Source: Nonlabens sp. YIK11
GTDB lineage: Bacteria > Bacteroidota > Bacteroidia > Flavobacteriales > Flavobacteriaceae
NCBI RefSeq assembly: GCF_001413925.1
Contig: NZ_LBMJ01000001.1
Span: 2,210,001-2,274,000, forward strand
Length of the DNA: 64,000 nucleotides
Direction: 5' to 3'
The notes below the pieces were generated by a model. That model had not been told where the DNA came from and did no database searches. It worked only from the letters and a program-made list of their open reading frames with translations. Positions 1-7,571 of the stretch are shown here, piece after piece (the stretch's first letter is position 1; the number at the start of each line of letters is the position of its first letter). Both the position numbers and the translations under genes were made by a program.

Positions 1-75
1 ATGGAAGTGGATCATAAGGTTTACGGCAAGTCCGTCACGGCAGATGAGATGCGTGATCTTTTGGGTGTTAGATAG
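1..75 (+). CDS. C-terminal tail of an unidentified protein (cut by window edge)
   Basis: An open frame runs from the first base of the window to a TAG stop at 73-75, and its last 24 residues end in DEMRDLLGVR. An ATG lies at base 1, but this is probably an internal methionine of a longer gene that starts before the window. A strong terminator follows 25 bases after the stop, which supports a real gene end. I do not recognise the family from this short tail. Confidence 0.5.
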   Translation: MEVDHKVYGKSVTADEMRDLLGVR

Positions 76-100
76 TTACAAGAAACCTTTTATAATGAAG

Positions 101-137
101 AAAGCCACGATTCTATAGGATCGTGGCTTTTATTTTT
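101..137 (+). terminator. Rho-independent terminator
   Basis: An 11-bp stem (AAAGCCACGAT pairing with ATCGTGGCTTT, 8-nt loop) is followed by TTATTTTT. It closes the gene that ends at base 75. Confidence 0.9.
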
Positions 138-139
138 AG

Positions 140-176
140 CTAATAAAAACTTACCTCGATTAATGTAGAGGTAAGT
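140..176 (-). terminator. Possible second minus-strand terminator
   Basis: A 9-bp stem (ACTTACCTC at 149-157 with GAGGTAAGT at 168-176) is followed on the minus strand by TTTTATTAG. It may back up the hairpin next to the HPF-like gene stop. Confidence 0.5.
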
Positions 177-239
177 CTAAGGCAATGTAAAGTAGTTAAG
201 TGTTTGCACTAATCAATGTCCCAGTACAGTCACAACTAT

Positions 240-270
240 TAAAAAAGGTCAGGTTTTTAGGGGAAACCTG
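240..270 (-). terminator. Terminator after the short HPF-like gene
   Basis: CAGGTTT (250-256) pairs with AAACCTG (264-270). Read on the minus strand the stem is followed by ACC and six T, ten bases after the stop of the 280-585 gene. Confidence 0.65.
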
Positions 271-279
271 TATCCCTTT

Positions 280-585
280 TTAAGCAGATGCTACCATCTG
301 GCGCTGTTGTTCATTAAACATGAAGGCTAATTCAGGTTTAATCGTTTTAAAGGCATTCTTGAAATTTGTACCAGATTGCTCGATGACCACACTGTCATTG
401 CTCTTCAAACGTATCTGCATCTTAAGCGTGCTGATAAGTTTGTCTCGGTTGTCAAAAGTTCGACTTAGAAAGCAGTAAACTGTAGAGATGTGAGAGTCCT
501 CTCCCATAAGCTCTTCTAAAGAATCAGTAATAAACTCCTCCAGTTTTTTGCTTCTAGTTAAGTGGTTATAGTTGAAGTGTACCAT
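280..585 (-). CDS. HPF/RaiA-like short protein, divergent paralogue
   Basis: This 101-residue protein looks like a diverged ribosome hibernation factor (HPF/RaiA, sigma-54 modulation family). Its opening, VHFNYNHLTRSKKLEEF, lines up with FNYQHVTGSQELEAY of the HPF homologue at 2126-2428, and both keep the beta-strand/helix length of the family. It lacks the basic C-terminal tail of the other copy. I place the start at 585 (MVHFNYNH): a longer frame opening at 624 begins inside the terminator-like hairpin behind terC. The family binds the 30S decoding region in stationary phase; whether this copy still binds ribosomes is not shown by sequence. Confidence 0.6.
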   Translation of the reverse strand: MVHFNYNHLTRSKKLEEFITDSLEELMGEDSHISTVYCFLSRTFDNRDKLISTLKMQIRLKSNDSVVIEQSGTNFKNAFKTIKPELAFMFNEQQRQMVASA

Positions 586-611
586 ATTAAAATAATTTGA
601 TACTAATATAC

Positions 612-649
612 CGACTAAAAACACCTAAATATCGATAAACGGGTGTTTT
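612..649 (-). terminator. Possible terminator behind terC
   Basis: AAAACACC (617-624) pairs with GGTGTTTT (642-649). On the minus strand the stem ends in a short T run, GGTGTTTTTAG, just after the terC stop. Confidence 0.5.
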
Positions 650-657
650 AACACTTT

Positions 658-1644
658 TTAGGGCTTTTTATCGGTATTGAGTGACTCTTTAACGTTTTGT
701 CGATCTTTTTCGTCGGTAGGTTTGAGACTTGAAAAGAGCATTCCTAAGCCTAAAGCGAGAATGATTACCGCAAGAGAAAGCCATTCTGGGAACTCGACAT
801 GGTGCACTAAAATGAGCTTGATACCTACAAAGGCAAGTATAACCACCAGACTGTAATGTATGTATTGGAATTTATCAAGTAAGTTGGATAGGAAGAAGTA
901 CATGCTACGCAATCCCATGATCGCAAGGATATTACTGGAGAAAACCAAAAATGGATCTGCAGTGATCGCTAAAATCGCAGGAATCGAATCCAGCGCAAAT
1001 AAAATATCGGTTAGCTCAATAACGATCAAGGCAAGGAATAGAGGTGTAGCAATCCGTTTCCCCATTTTATGGACAAACATTTTTTGTCCGTCAAGCGTGT
1101 TGGTTACTGGAAATAACTTGCGAGCGAATTTATACACATAGGACTTTTCTGGATCAAAATCCTCATCATGCGAGGTCAACATATTGTAGGCCGTATACAA
1201 TAGGAAGGCACCAAAAACATAAGTCATCCAGCTTACCTCATTAATCAATGCCACGCCAAACAATATCATGAGTGCTCTAAAGACAAGCGCACCTACAATT
1301 CCCCAAAATAGAACGCGATGCTGATATTTTAAAGGTATGGAGAAGGATTTGAAGATAACGGCAATGACAAAAATGTTATCGATGCTTAAGGACAACTCAA
1401 TCAAATAACCTGTCACGTATTTAAGAGCAGCATTGGAAGCCGTGAGGTCATCCGGATTTGCGATCCAGCCGTTTTGATAAATGAGGTAAACGGCACCGGT
1501 AAATGCCAGAGCAATTCCTACCCAAAGTGCGGTATATTTTGAGGCTTCCTTGGTGTCAATCACATGTGCCTTGCGATTAAAAACAAATAAGTCGAGCACT
1601 AGGAAAATGCTCACAAGAATGATGAAAGAAACCCAAACAATCAT
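658..1644 (-). CDS. TerC/Alx-family integral membrane protein
   Basis: A 328-residue polytopic membrane protein of the TerC family (Alx/YgjT branch by length). Two family signatures with membrane aspartates are visible: LSLSIDNIFV around residue 85 and ELTDILFALDSIPA around residue 210. About eight to nine hydrophobic segments span the protein, with an acidic cytoplasmic loop (SHDEDFDPEKS) in the middle. Members are linked to tellurite resistance, metal (manganese) export and metalation of exported proteins; substrate cannot be read from the sequence. It lies between the two HPF-like genes on the same strand. A hairpin/terminator at 1657-1700 separates it from the upstream pair, so it probably has its own promoter. 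Confidence 0.88.
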   Translation of the reverse strand: MIVWVSFIILVSIFLVLDLFVFNRKAHVIDTKEASKYTALWVGIALAFTGAVYLIYQNGWIANPDDLTASNAALKYVTGYLIELSLSIDNIFVIAVIFKSFSIPLKYQHRVLFWGIVGALVFRALMILFGVALINEVSWMTYVFGAFLLYTAYNMLTSHDEDFDPEKSYVYKFARKLFPVTNTLDGQKMFVHKMGKRIATPLFLALIVIELTDILFALDSIPAILAITADPFLVFSSNILAIMGLRSMYFFLSNLLDKFQYIHYSLVVILAFVGIKLILVHHVEFPEWLSLAVIILALGLGMLFSSLKPTDEKDRQNVKESLNTDKKP

Positions 1645-1656
1645 AAATAGTAGAAT

Positions 1657-1700
1657 TTAAAAACGAAGGCTGTAAAAGAAAAAGATTCCTCTACAGCCTT
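1657..1700 (-). terminator. Terminator of the HPF-ArsC-fold operon
   Basis: AAGGCTGTA (1666-1674) pairs with TACAGCCTT (1692-1700). On the minus strand the stem is followed by CGTTTTTAAA. It sits 23 bases after the ArsC-fold gene stop. Confidence 0.75.
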
Positions 1701-1722
1701 AGTTGTGTACAAAGATACAATC

Positions 1723-2124
1723 TTACGGTATGTTTACCGCTGCCGTATCTGTGTCAAAAAATTGAGTGATATCACCATAAAGTTTTGCAACAATGGCTTT
1801 TTTGCCTTTGACTGCAATAGGGTAAATCAACATATCCGGTTCGTGTTGTAGAATTTTGATAGCACCGTCGTTATCCAGTTTCACGTGCTCACCATGTTTT
1901 TGTACAAAAGCACTATGATCTGTTGGGATTAGGTCCTTAACTTGTATACCTAATAGATCTGCGAGTTCTGTGAAAAAAGTGCCCGTCAATTTTTGTTTGG
2001 TAACGTCTATAGCGTTCAAATTATCGTCAGCAGATTTTGCATAGGCAAAGATCTCCTTATGATTCTTGATGTCGCTGTTGTAGATAAGCGTTATCTCGTG
2101 CTCGTCTGTTGCAATTGATACCAT
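1723..2124 (-). CDS. ArsC/Spx-fold protein without catalytic cysteine
   Basis: This 133-residue protein follows the arsenate reductase (ArsC/YffB) layout: an N-terminal strand-turn-helix (ITLIYNSDIKNHKEIFAYAK), a middle ELADLLGIQVKDLI helix, and the C-terminal PDMLIYPIAVKGKKAIVAKL segment that matches the family's NPxLIxRPIVxxG region. The position where ArsC carries its cysteine (after the first strand) holds aspartate/isoleucine, and the protein has no cysteine at all. Redox chemistry is therefore unlikely; a structural or binding role is my inference. Its start lies one base after the stop of the HPF gene, so the two are almost certainly co-translated, hinting at a link to ribosome dormancy or stress. 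Confidence 0.6.
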   Translation of the reverse strand: MVSIATDEHEITLIYNSDIKNHKEIFAYAKSADDNLNAIDVTKQKLTGTFFTELADLLGIQVKDLIPTDHSAFVQKHGEHVKLDNDGAIKILQHEPDMLIYPIAVKGKKAIVAKLYGDITQFFDTDTAAVNIP

Positions 2125-2125
2125 C

Positions 2126-2428
2126 CTAGTGATTTATCATATCTGCCTTGCGCTTCTCACATTGTGTTTTGAGTTGGGCAACGACTTTCTTTACAGACTC
2201 TTTAAAGGTATTGTGTGATTCTTCGGCAAAAAGTCTAGGTCCAGGTGCGCTTAGGCGTATTTCTGCGATCATACCGGTTTCACGGCTGGAAGTATTTTCT
2301 AATCTAAAAAATACATCTGCTCTGGTGACCCAGTTGTAGCGATCAAATATAGGTTGAAGTTTTTCAGCGGTATAAGCCTCTAATTCTTGGCTTCCTGTAA
2401 CGTGTTGGTAGTTGAAATTTATGGACAT
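2126..2428 (-). CDS. Ribosome hibernation-promoting factor, HPF/RaiA family
   Basis: A 100-residue short-form HPF/YfiA protein. Seen: FNYQHVTGSQELEAYTAEKL at the N-terminus, a middle strand with ADVFFRLENTS, EIRLSAPGPRLFAEE, and a basic C-terminal helix (KKVVAQLKTQCEKRK), which is the ribosome-facing part in this family. Such proteins block the decoding centre or promote 100S dimers in stationary phase. It is the first gene of a two-gene operon with the cysteine-less ArsC-fold protein. A near-consensus minus-strand TATCTTTA box lies at 2446-2453, about 20 bases before the start. Confidence 0.85.
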   Translation of the reverse strand: MSINFNYQHVTGSQELEAYTAEKLQPIFDRYNWVTRADVFFRLENTSSRETGMIAEIRLSAPGPRLFAEESHNTFKESVKKVVAQLKTQCEKRKADMINH

Positions 2429-2706
2429 AAATGTATGTTTTTGATTAAAGATACTTTGCGGATGAGGATCTCATCCCTAATTTAATCAATTCTTAGCATT
2501 GATTTACATATTATTTAAGGTTATTGAGAATTCAGCAAAAATGCAGTAAAACTTAAGCGGATTTCCCCTACAATTTCAAATGTCTTAGAATCATTTGATT
2601 AAATCACTTTAGCTATTATTTCCTGACTTCACGTCGGGAAAAAGAGTGATGATTGATGGTTAGAGCCGCCAACTCAAAATGAATGTTGTTCTATTATCTT
2701 CGTAAT

Positions 2707-4572
2707 ATGAAAAAGATGATATTTTTTGTGGTGATGGTGGGAAGTTTCGCTTTCGCGAAAGCGCAATTAGGATTTTGCTCTGGTGCATCCAGTGAAGCAA
2801 TTTTTACCGAAACCTTTGGCAGTGGAACCACGAGCGGTCCACCATTGACAGCGGTTCAAACCGGCTATACTTTTGTGAACTCCAATACGCAAGACGGTCA
2901 GTACACGATTTCCAGTAATTTGCAGCAGCTGGGTAGCTTTCATAATGTAGGTGATCATACCGGTGATGCTAACGGAAAGGCCTTTATTGTTAATGCTTCC
3001 TTTGATTCTGACCAATTTTACCAAACGACCATAAACGGACTGTGCGAGAATACCAACTATGAATTTAGCGCTTGGATCATCAATTTGCTTAACGGTTCCA
3101 ACAATGTATGTGCTGGTCGTGAGGTACCCGTGCAGGTGCGTTTTGAAATATGGGACGTGACCGATACCAACAGGCTTGCCCAAGGCGTCATGGATCCCAG
3201 GTTTGCAGAAAACCAACCCGTATGGATACAATACGGATTGACCTTCACCACAGCAGCAGGTCAGAATGGATGTATCTTAAAGATGATCAATGAAGGTGAT
3301 GGCGGCTGCGGTAATGATCTTGCGATTGACGATATCGTGTTCCGTACTTGTGGTGACGTGGTGCAGTTGGAAGACGCAAACAACGACACGGAAGCTTTTA
3401 GATGCATCAACGATCCCAGTGAAGCCATTACATTGACCATCAACACCAGCGAATCCATTTATGATAGCCCTGAATATCAATGGCAAACCAGTACTGATGG
3501 ACAAAATTTTACGGACATCAATGGTGAAAACGGAAACTCATTCACTTCACCAACATTGACAGCGACGACGTTTTATCGGGTAAAAATCGCCGAAGACGCC
3601 GTGAATCTCATTGGAACAGAATGCGCCAATTTTTCTGATATTTTTGAATATAGGGTAGTGGACGTTCCCGAACCAACACCGATAGAAGATGATGTCGTGA
3701 GCTGTGCTGGAGAAGGCGCAACTCTTGAAGTGAGCGTAGCCAATGGTTTTGTCGTGGACTGGTACGATTCAGCTACTGGCGGTAACTTTTTACAGTCTGC
3801 CAGTAATACGTTGCAGGTAACCCAAACTGGAACCTATTATGCCCAAACCAGAGATTTTGCTTCGGGATGTGTGAGTTCTAATAGAGTTGCTATCGACTTT
3901 ACGGTAAGCAATCCTCCAGTGGTGAGTGGTCAGGATTTAGTGGTTTGTCCAGATGAGAATGTCCTTTTGGATACTGGATTTACTGGCCTGGCGACCTATG
4001 AATGGAGTACGGGCGAACGCACGCCCACCATACAGGTAATTGGTGCTGGCACGTATACCGTAGAAGTCACCAATCCCAATGGATGCTCGTCTACCGCAAC
4101 TTTTACGATTAGCACCATCGATGCGCCTCAAATCCTGGAATTACAGGAAAACGGAAACATACTCACAGTCATCACCAATGACGGTGATTTCCAGTACAGA
4201 TTCAACAACGGTCCATACCAAAGAAGCAATGATTTAGATATTACTGGCGTGTTACAGGCTGTGGTAGAAGTAAGCGATTTGCAAAACTGTACCACGGTAA
4301 CTCAAACCTTCAATAGGTTGGGCATCAACCAATTTTTCACACCCAACAATGACGGATTCAACGACGTCTGGGAAGTAGGCAATCTTGCTGCATTTCCTGG
4401 CGCTCGTGTAGAGTTGTTTGATAGGTTTGGGAAGCTTTTAAAAGTCATGACGGCGACAGATCCCAGCTGGAACGGTACTTTCAACAACGAGCCATTGCCC
4501 AGTACAGATTATTGGTATCGCATCATTTACGACAATAGGGAAGTGACCGGCCATTTTTCTTTGAAGCGATAA
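2707..4572 (+). CDS. T9SS type B sorting domain (gliding-associated C-terminal) secreted protein
   Basis: A 621-residue exported protein. The start is set at 2707, giving a compact signal peptide (MKKMIFFVVMVGSFAFAKAQ); an in-frame ATG at 2683 lies upstream of a promoter-like TATCTTCG box. Residues about 25-190 form a jelly-roll-like region with NYEFSAWI and DLAIDDI. Then come two or three Ig-like segments with paired cysteines. The last 85 residues are the type B (CHU_C) sorting domain: FFTPNNDGFNDVW, VELFDRFGKLL, WNGTFNNEPLPSTDYWYRI. Such proteins cross the outer membrane by T9SS and need a PorP/SprF partner. A perfect CGCTTTCGCGAAAGCG palindrome encodes the AFAKA at the signal peptidase site. 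Ligand unknown. Confidence 0.88.
   Translation: MKKMIFFVVMVGSFAFAKAQLGFCSGASSEAIFTETFGSGTTSGPPLTAVQTGYTFVNSNTQDGQYTISSNLQQLGSFHNVGDHTGDANGKAFIVNASFDSDQFYQTTINGLCENTNYEFSAWIINLLNGSNNVCAGREVPVQVRFEIWDVTDTNRLAQGVMDPRFAENQPVWIQYGLTFTTAAGQNGCILKMINEGDGGCGNDLAIDDIVFRTCGDVVQLEDANNDTEAFRCINDPSEAITLTINTSESIYDSPEYQWQTSTDGQNFTDINGENGNSFTSPTLTATTFYRVKIAEDAVNLIGTECANFSDIFEYRVVDVPEPTPIEDDVVSCAGEGATLEVSVANGFVVDWYDSATGGNFLQSASNTLQVTQTGTYYAQTRDFASGCVSSNRVAIDFTVSNPPVVSGQDLVVCPDENVLLDTGFTGLATYEWSTGERTPTIQVIGAGTYTVEVTNPNGCSSTATFTISTIDAPQILELQENGNILTVITNDGDFQYRFNNGPYQRSNDLDITGVLQAVVEVSDLQNCTTVTQTFNRLGINQFFTPNNDGFNDVWEVGNLAAFPGARVELFDRFGKLLKVMTATDPSWNGTFNNEPLPSTDYWYRIIYDNREVTGHFSLKR
2748..2763. repeat. Palindrome CGCTTTCGCGAAAGCG inside the signal peptide of the 2707 gene
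   Basis: Perfect 16-bp copy, in frame GCT TTC GCG AAA GCG = AFAKA, placed at the predicted signal peptidase cleavage region. Confidence 0.9.
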
Positions 4573-4585
4573 AGTTTTTAGGGAA

Positions 4586-4626
4586 TTCGCTTTCCTGCCT
4601 GTCCGGCAGGCAGGCGCGAAAGCGAA
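4586..4626. repeat. Composite nested palindrome
   Basis: Outer arms TTCGCTTTC and GCGAAAGCGAA belong to the common palindrome, but the centre is split by a second inverted repeat (CCTGCCTG at 4594-4601 with CAGGCAGG at 4607-4614). It lies between two convergent genes. Confidence 0.85.
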
Positions 4627-4644
4627 CTCATCAACAGACTATAA

Positions 4645-4682
4645 CAAAAAATCCAGATGGTGAATGCCATCTGGATTTTTTT
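4645..4682. terminator. Bidirectional terminator between convergent genes
   Basis: AAAATCCAGATGG pairs with CCATCTGGATTTT, flanked by an A run on the left and a T run on the right. It can serve both the 2707 gene and the OmpA gene ending at 4700. Confidence 0.88.
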
Positions 4683-4699
4683 ATAGGTGGAAACTGCTT

Positions 4700-6583
4700 T
4701 TAATTCAGGATCTTGAACTCACTTCGTCTATTCAAACGGTACTCTTCTTCAGTACACATGCCTTCGTTAACACATTTGTTTAAAGGTTGCATTTCACCAT
4801 AACCAATGCTTCTCAAACGATCCCTGTCAATTCCTTTACTCACGATGTATTCAAGAGTAGCAGCGGCGCGTCTATTCGATAGATCTAAATTATATTCTGC
4901 CGGGCCACGTACATCTGTGTGAGAAGATATCTCGATTTCCATTTCTGGATATTTATTCAAAATGTCCACTAAATTATCCAGCGTTGCTGCAGCTTTCGGT
5001 TTGATAACGGACTCATCAAAGTCAAAGAAGATCTGGTCCAGTTCTACCTGAGTATCACCTTTACGGTCCTGTCTGATCATATCTTCTGCATCGTCATAAG
5101 AAAGTAAGGTCAGTAAAATATCATGGCTTATTTTTCCATTTTTATCTGTAGAGAAATCTACGTTTTGAGGTATGTACAATTTACGAGTTCCTCTAATGGT
5201 ATACTTTCTATTAGGTTTGATCTTGAAAAAGTAACGGGCATCTTCTCCCACGATAGCATCGTCGATAACCGTACCGCGCTCATCCAGAAGGGAAACCAGC
5301 GACTCTGGAAGTAGTTTATTGGTGATGCTGTCTTTCACAACACCGCCAACGGCGTATTTATCCAGCATATTTTCTTCACGAAAGGACTCATACAACACAT
5401 CTGTACCGCTACGATTGGATGAAAACCAGGCTCTATCCAGGTTCTCATCAACGATATAGGCAAAGTCGTCTCTTGAACTATTGATGGTAGATCCTAAATT
5501 GATAGGTTTTTCAAAAGTACCATTTACCATATCACTTCTATGAATATCCAGACCACCTAATCCAGGTTTACCGTTGGTCGCATAATACAAAGTATTAGTG
5601 CCACTGATGTATGGAAATTGATCCAGGTGTTGGGTATTGATATCCTCGCCTAAATTGACTGGTTCGCCATAGGTTCCATTACCAAGAATGTCCACTTTGT
5701 AAATATCAAACTCTCCATAACCACCAGGCATGTTGCTGGAATAGTATAAGGTAGAACCGTCTTTGCTCAAAGAAGGATGTTGATTGCTATAGGTCTCATC
5801 GTTAAATGGCAACGAAGTAATATTGGTCCATTGACCGTCAACCAATTCTGCTCTAAAAATCTGCATATTGGAAACAGGCATACCGTCTACCTTGACGCGT
5901 TCCTCATTATTTCTATTGAAATACATAACCGTACCAGCTTGGTTAAATACAGCATTGCTTTCATGTAAATCTGTGTTGACGGCCTCAAAAGCTTCAACAG
6001 ATTTCAAGGAACCGTTGCGATCTAAAGTTGCCGTGTATAAATCCAAATAGGGCAGTCCGTTCCAGGCATAAATGGGACGCTCCTTATTTCTAGAAGACGC
6101 AAAGACTACTTTATCATTACCCATAAAAGACATCCCAAAATCGCTATTGGAACCATTGTTTGCCATAGGCCTAACATTGAAAGTGTGCGGCGTGCTTAAC
6201 TCAAGATCTTTAAGGAATTCTCTGGTATTCCACGATTGACCTTGATAATAAAGCATATAGCTATCTGCTTTGTCATAATCCTTGATTGCCATGAGTGACT
6301 GTGCATATCTATAAATACGATCATAGTCTTCTATAACGCCACCTTTATCTTCTACTTTGGAATAAGTAAAAGCTGCTTTATCCATGTCACCAACATAGTA
6401 ATAACAATCCCCTAATTTTTTAAGTACCTCAGTGGTAGGCTTTAGGTTTTCGTAATTTTTGATGGCTTCAACATAGGCTTGATTTTTATAAAGCCTATTG
6501 GTTTGCTTCAAGCTTAGCTCTTGTGCTTGGGCGCAAAATGAGGTGCATAGCCCCATGAGCAGAATTGTAATTCGTAATCTCAT
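4700..6583 (-). CDS. OmpA-family protein with TPR and PD40 repeats (T9SS-linked)
   Basis: A 627-residue outer membrane-associated protein with a signal peptide ending CAQAQ. Order seen: a TPR-like helical region (residues 25-125, LKKLGDCYYYVGDMDKAA), PD40/WD40-like beta-propeller repeats (about 140-400, SKDGSTLYYSSNMPGGYGEF and relatives), a carboxypeptidase regulatory-like fold, and a C-terminal OmpA domain (about 515-627) with FDFDESVIKPKA, SHTDVRGPAEYN and LSNRRAAATLEYI, which binds peptidoglycan. It is the last gene of a three-gene operon with a type B cargo protein and PorP/SprF. This trio is common in Bacteroidota; the OmpA member probably anchors the SprF-cargo complex to the cell wall (inference). 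Confidence 0.88.
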   Translation of the reverse strand: MRLRITILLMGLCTSFCAQAQELSLKQTNRLYKNQAYVEAIKNYENLKPTTEVLKKLGDCYYYVGDMDKAAFTYSKVEDKGGVIEDYDRIYRYAQSLMAIKDYDKADSYMLYYQGQSWNTREFLKDLELSTPHTFNVRPMANNGSNSDFGMSFMGNDKVVFASSRNKERPIYAWNGLPYLDLYTATLDRNGSLKSVEAFEAVNTDLHESNAVFNQAGTVMYFNRNNEERVKVDGMPVSNMQIFRAELVDGQWTNITSLPFNDETYSNQHPSLSKDGSTLYYSSNMPGGYGEFDIYKVDILGNGTYGEPVNLGEDINTQHLDQFPYISGTNTLYYATNGKPGLGGLDIHRSDMVNGTFEKPINLGSTINSSRDDFAYIVDENLDRAWFSSNRSGTDVLYESFREENMLDKYAVGGVVKDSITNKLLPESLVSLLDERGTVIDDAIVGEDARYFFKIKPNRKYTIRGTRKLYIPQNVDFSTDKNGKISHDILLTLLSYDDAEDMIRQDRKGDTQVELDQIFFDFDESVIKPKAAATLDNLVDILNKYPEMEIEISSHTDVRGPAEYNLDLSNRRAAATLEYIVSKGIDRDRLRSIGYGEMQPLNKCVNEGMCTEEEYRLNRRSEFKILN

Positions 6584-6600
6584 AATGTCTCGGTGTCTTA

Positions 6601-7560
6601 TTAAAAGAATCTTGGGGAACGGTCAAAACCTCTGTCCCAAACTTTTGATTGTATATTAAAGAGTAGCATGATCTCGTGGGAACCTGTATTGTAATTCCCT
6701 AGATTGTTTACAGTATAATCATAGGCATAACCAACTCTCAAGTTGGGCGCTATTCTATAATTGACCAGTCCAGAAACCGCATCTCCAAATCTATAGGCTA
6801 CACCAGCTTCAAATTTTTCATTAAACAACACATTAGCCGTCAGGTCTAGTGTTAACGGTGCTCCTTTTACACCTCGTAGTAAGAAGGCTGGCTTTAGTTT
6901 TATTTCGTCATTGAGGTCCATCACGTAACCACTGGTCAAGAATAAATGAATATCCTGAACTCCTGTTGACTGTACACCATTATCATTTTCTAGGTGTGTA
7001 GTGGTCAATAAATTTGGAGCCGATAATCCTGCATAAAACCTATCGGTATAATAGAAAGCTCCAGCACCAACATTAGGGAATGTCTGATTGATGTTATCCC
7101 TAAAGGCAATATCAGTATCCGTACCACCAGATTGTAGGGTGAAGCCATCAAAATTTGCATCAAATAATGTCACTCCAGCTTTTAAACCAAGGGATAATTT
7201 CCCTTGTTCAGAAACAGGTAGTATGTACGCAAAGTCTGCATAGATATTATTCTCAGTAACTACGTTACCAATATCATCATTGGTAAAGGATAAGCCCAGT
7301 TCGATGCGATCATTTACTGGATAATGAACAAAAAAGGAAGCCGTTTTAGGCGCTCCTTCAATGCCTGCCCATTGAGATCTGTACAAAGCTCCCAAATTGA
7401 TCTCCTGCTGGTTGCCAGTGGCATAAGCAGGATTGATGATCTTTTGATTGTACATGTATTGCGTGAACTGTGGATCCTGTTGTGCAGTGGCCTTACAAAG
7501 CATACCTAAGGTAAAAGCTAGGAACAGACCGATTGTATAGTTGTTTTTCATGTGTGTCAT
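6601..7560 (-). CDS. PorP/SprF-family T9SS outer membrane protein
   Basis: A 319-residue beta-barrel protein of the PorP/SprF family. The diagnostic N-terminus is QQDPQFTQYMYNQKIINPAY directly after a signal peptide ending in TAQ, followed by LGALYRSQWAGIEGAPKT. The rest shows alternating strands typical of a barrel. SprF-like proteins are needed for secretion and surface attachment of type B cargo such as SprB in Flavobacterium johnsoniae. It sits between the 1383-residue type B protein (upstream, 11-bp gap) and the OmpA/PD40 protein (17-bp gap), so it is probably the dedicated partner of that cargo. Confidence 0.93.
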   Translation of the reverse strand: MTHMKNNYTIGLFLAFTLGMLCKATAQQDPQFTQYMYNQKIINPAYATGNQQEINLGALYRSQWAGIEGAPKTASFFVHYPVNDRIELGLSFTNDDIGNVVTENNIYADFAYILPVSEQGKLSLGLKAGVTLFDANFDGFTLQSGGTDTDIAFRDNINQTFPNVGAGAFYYTDRFYAGLSAPNLLTTTHLENDNGVQSTGVQDIHLFLTSGYVMDLNDEIKLKPAFLLRGVKGAPLTLDLTANVLFNEKFEAGVAYRFGDAVSGLVNYRIAPNLRVGYAYDYTVNNLGNYNTGSHEIMLLFNIQSKVWDRGFDRSPRFF

Positions 7561-7571
7561 CTTTCTGGCTT

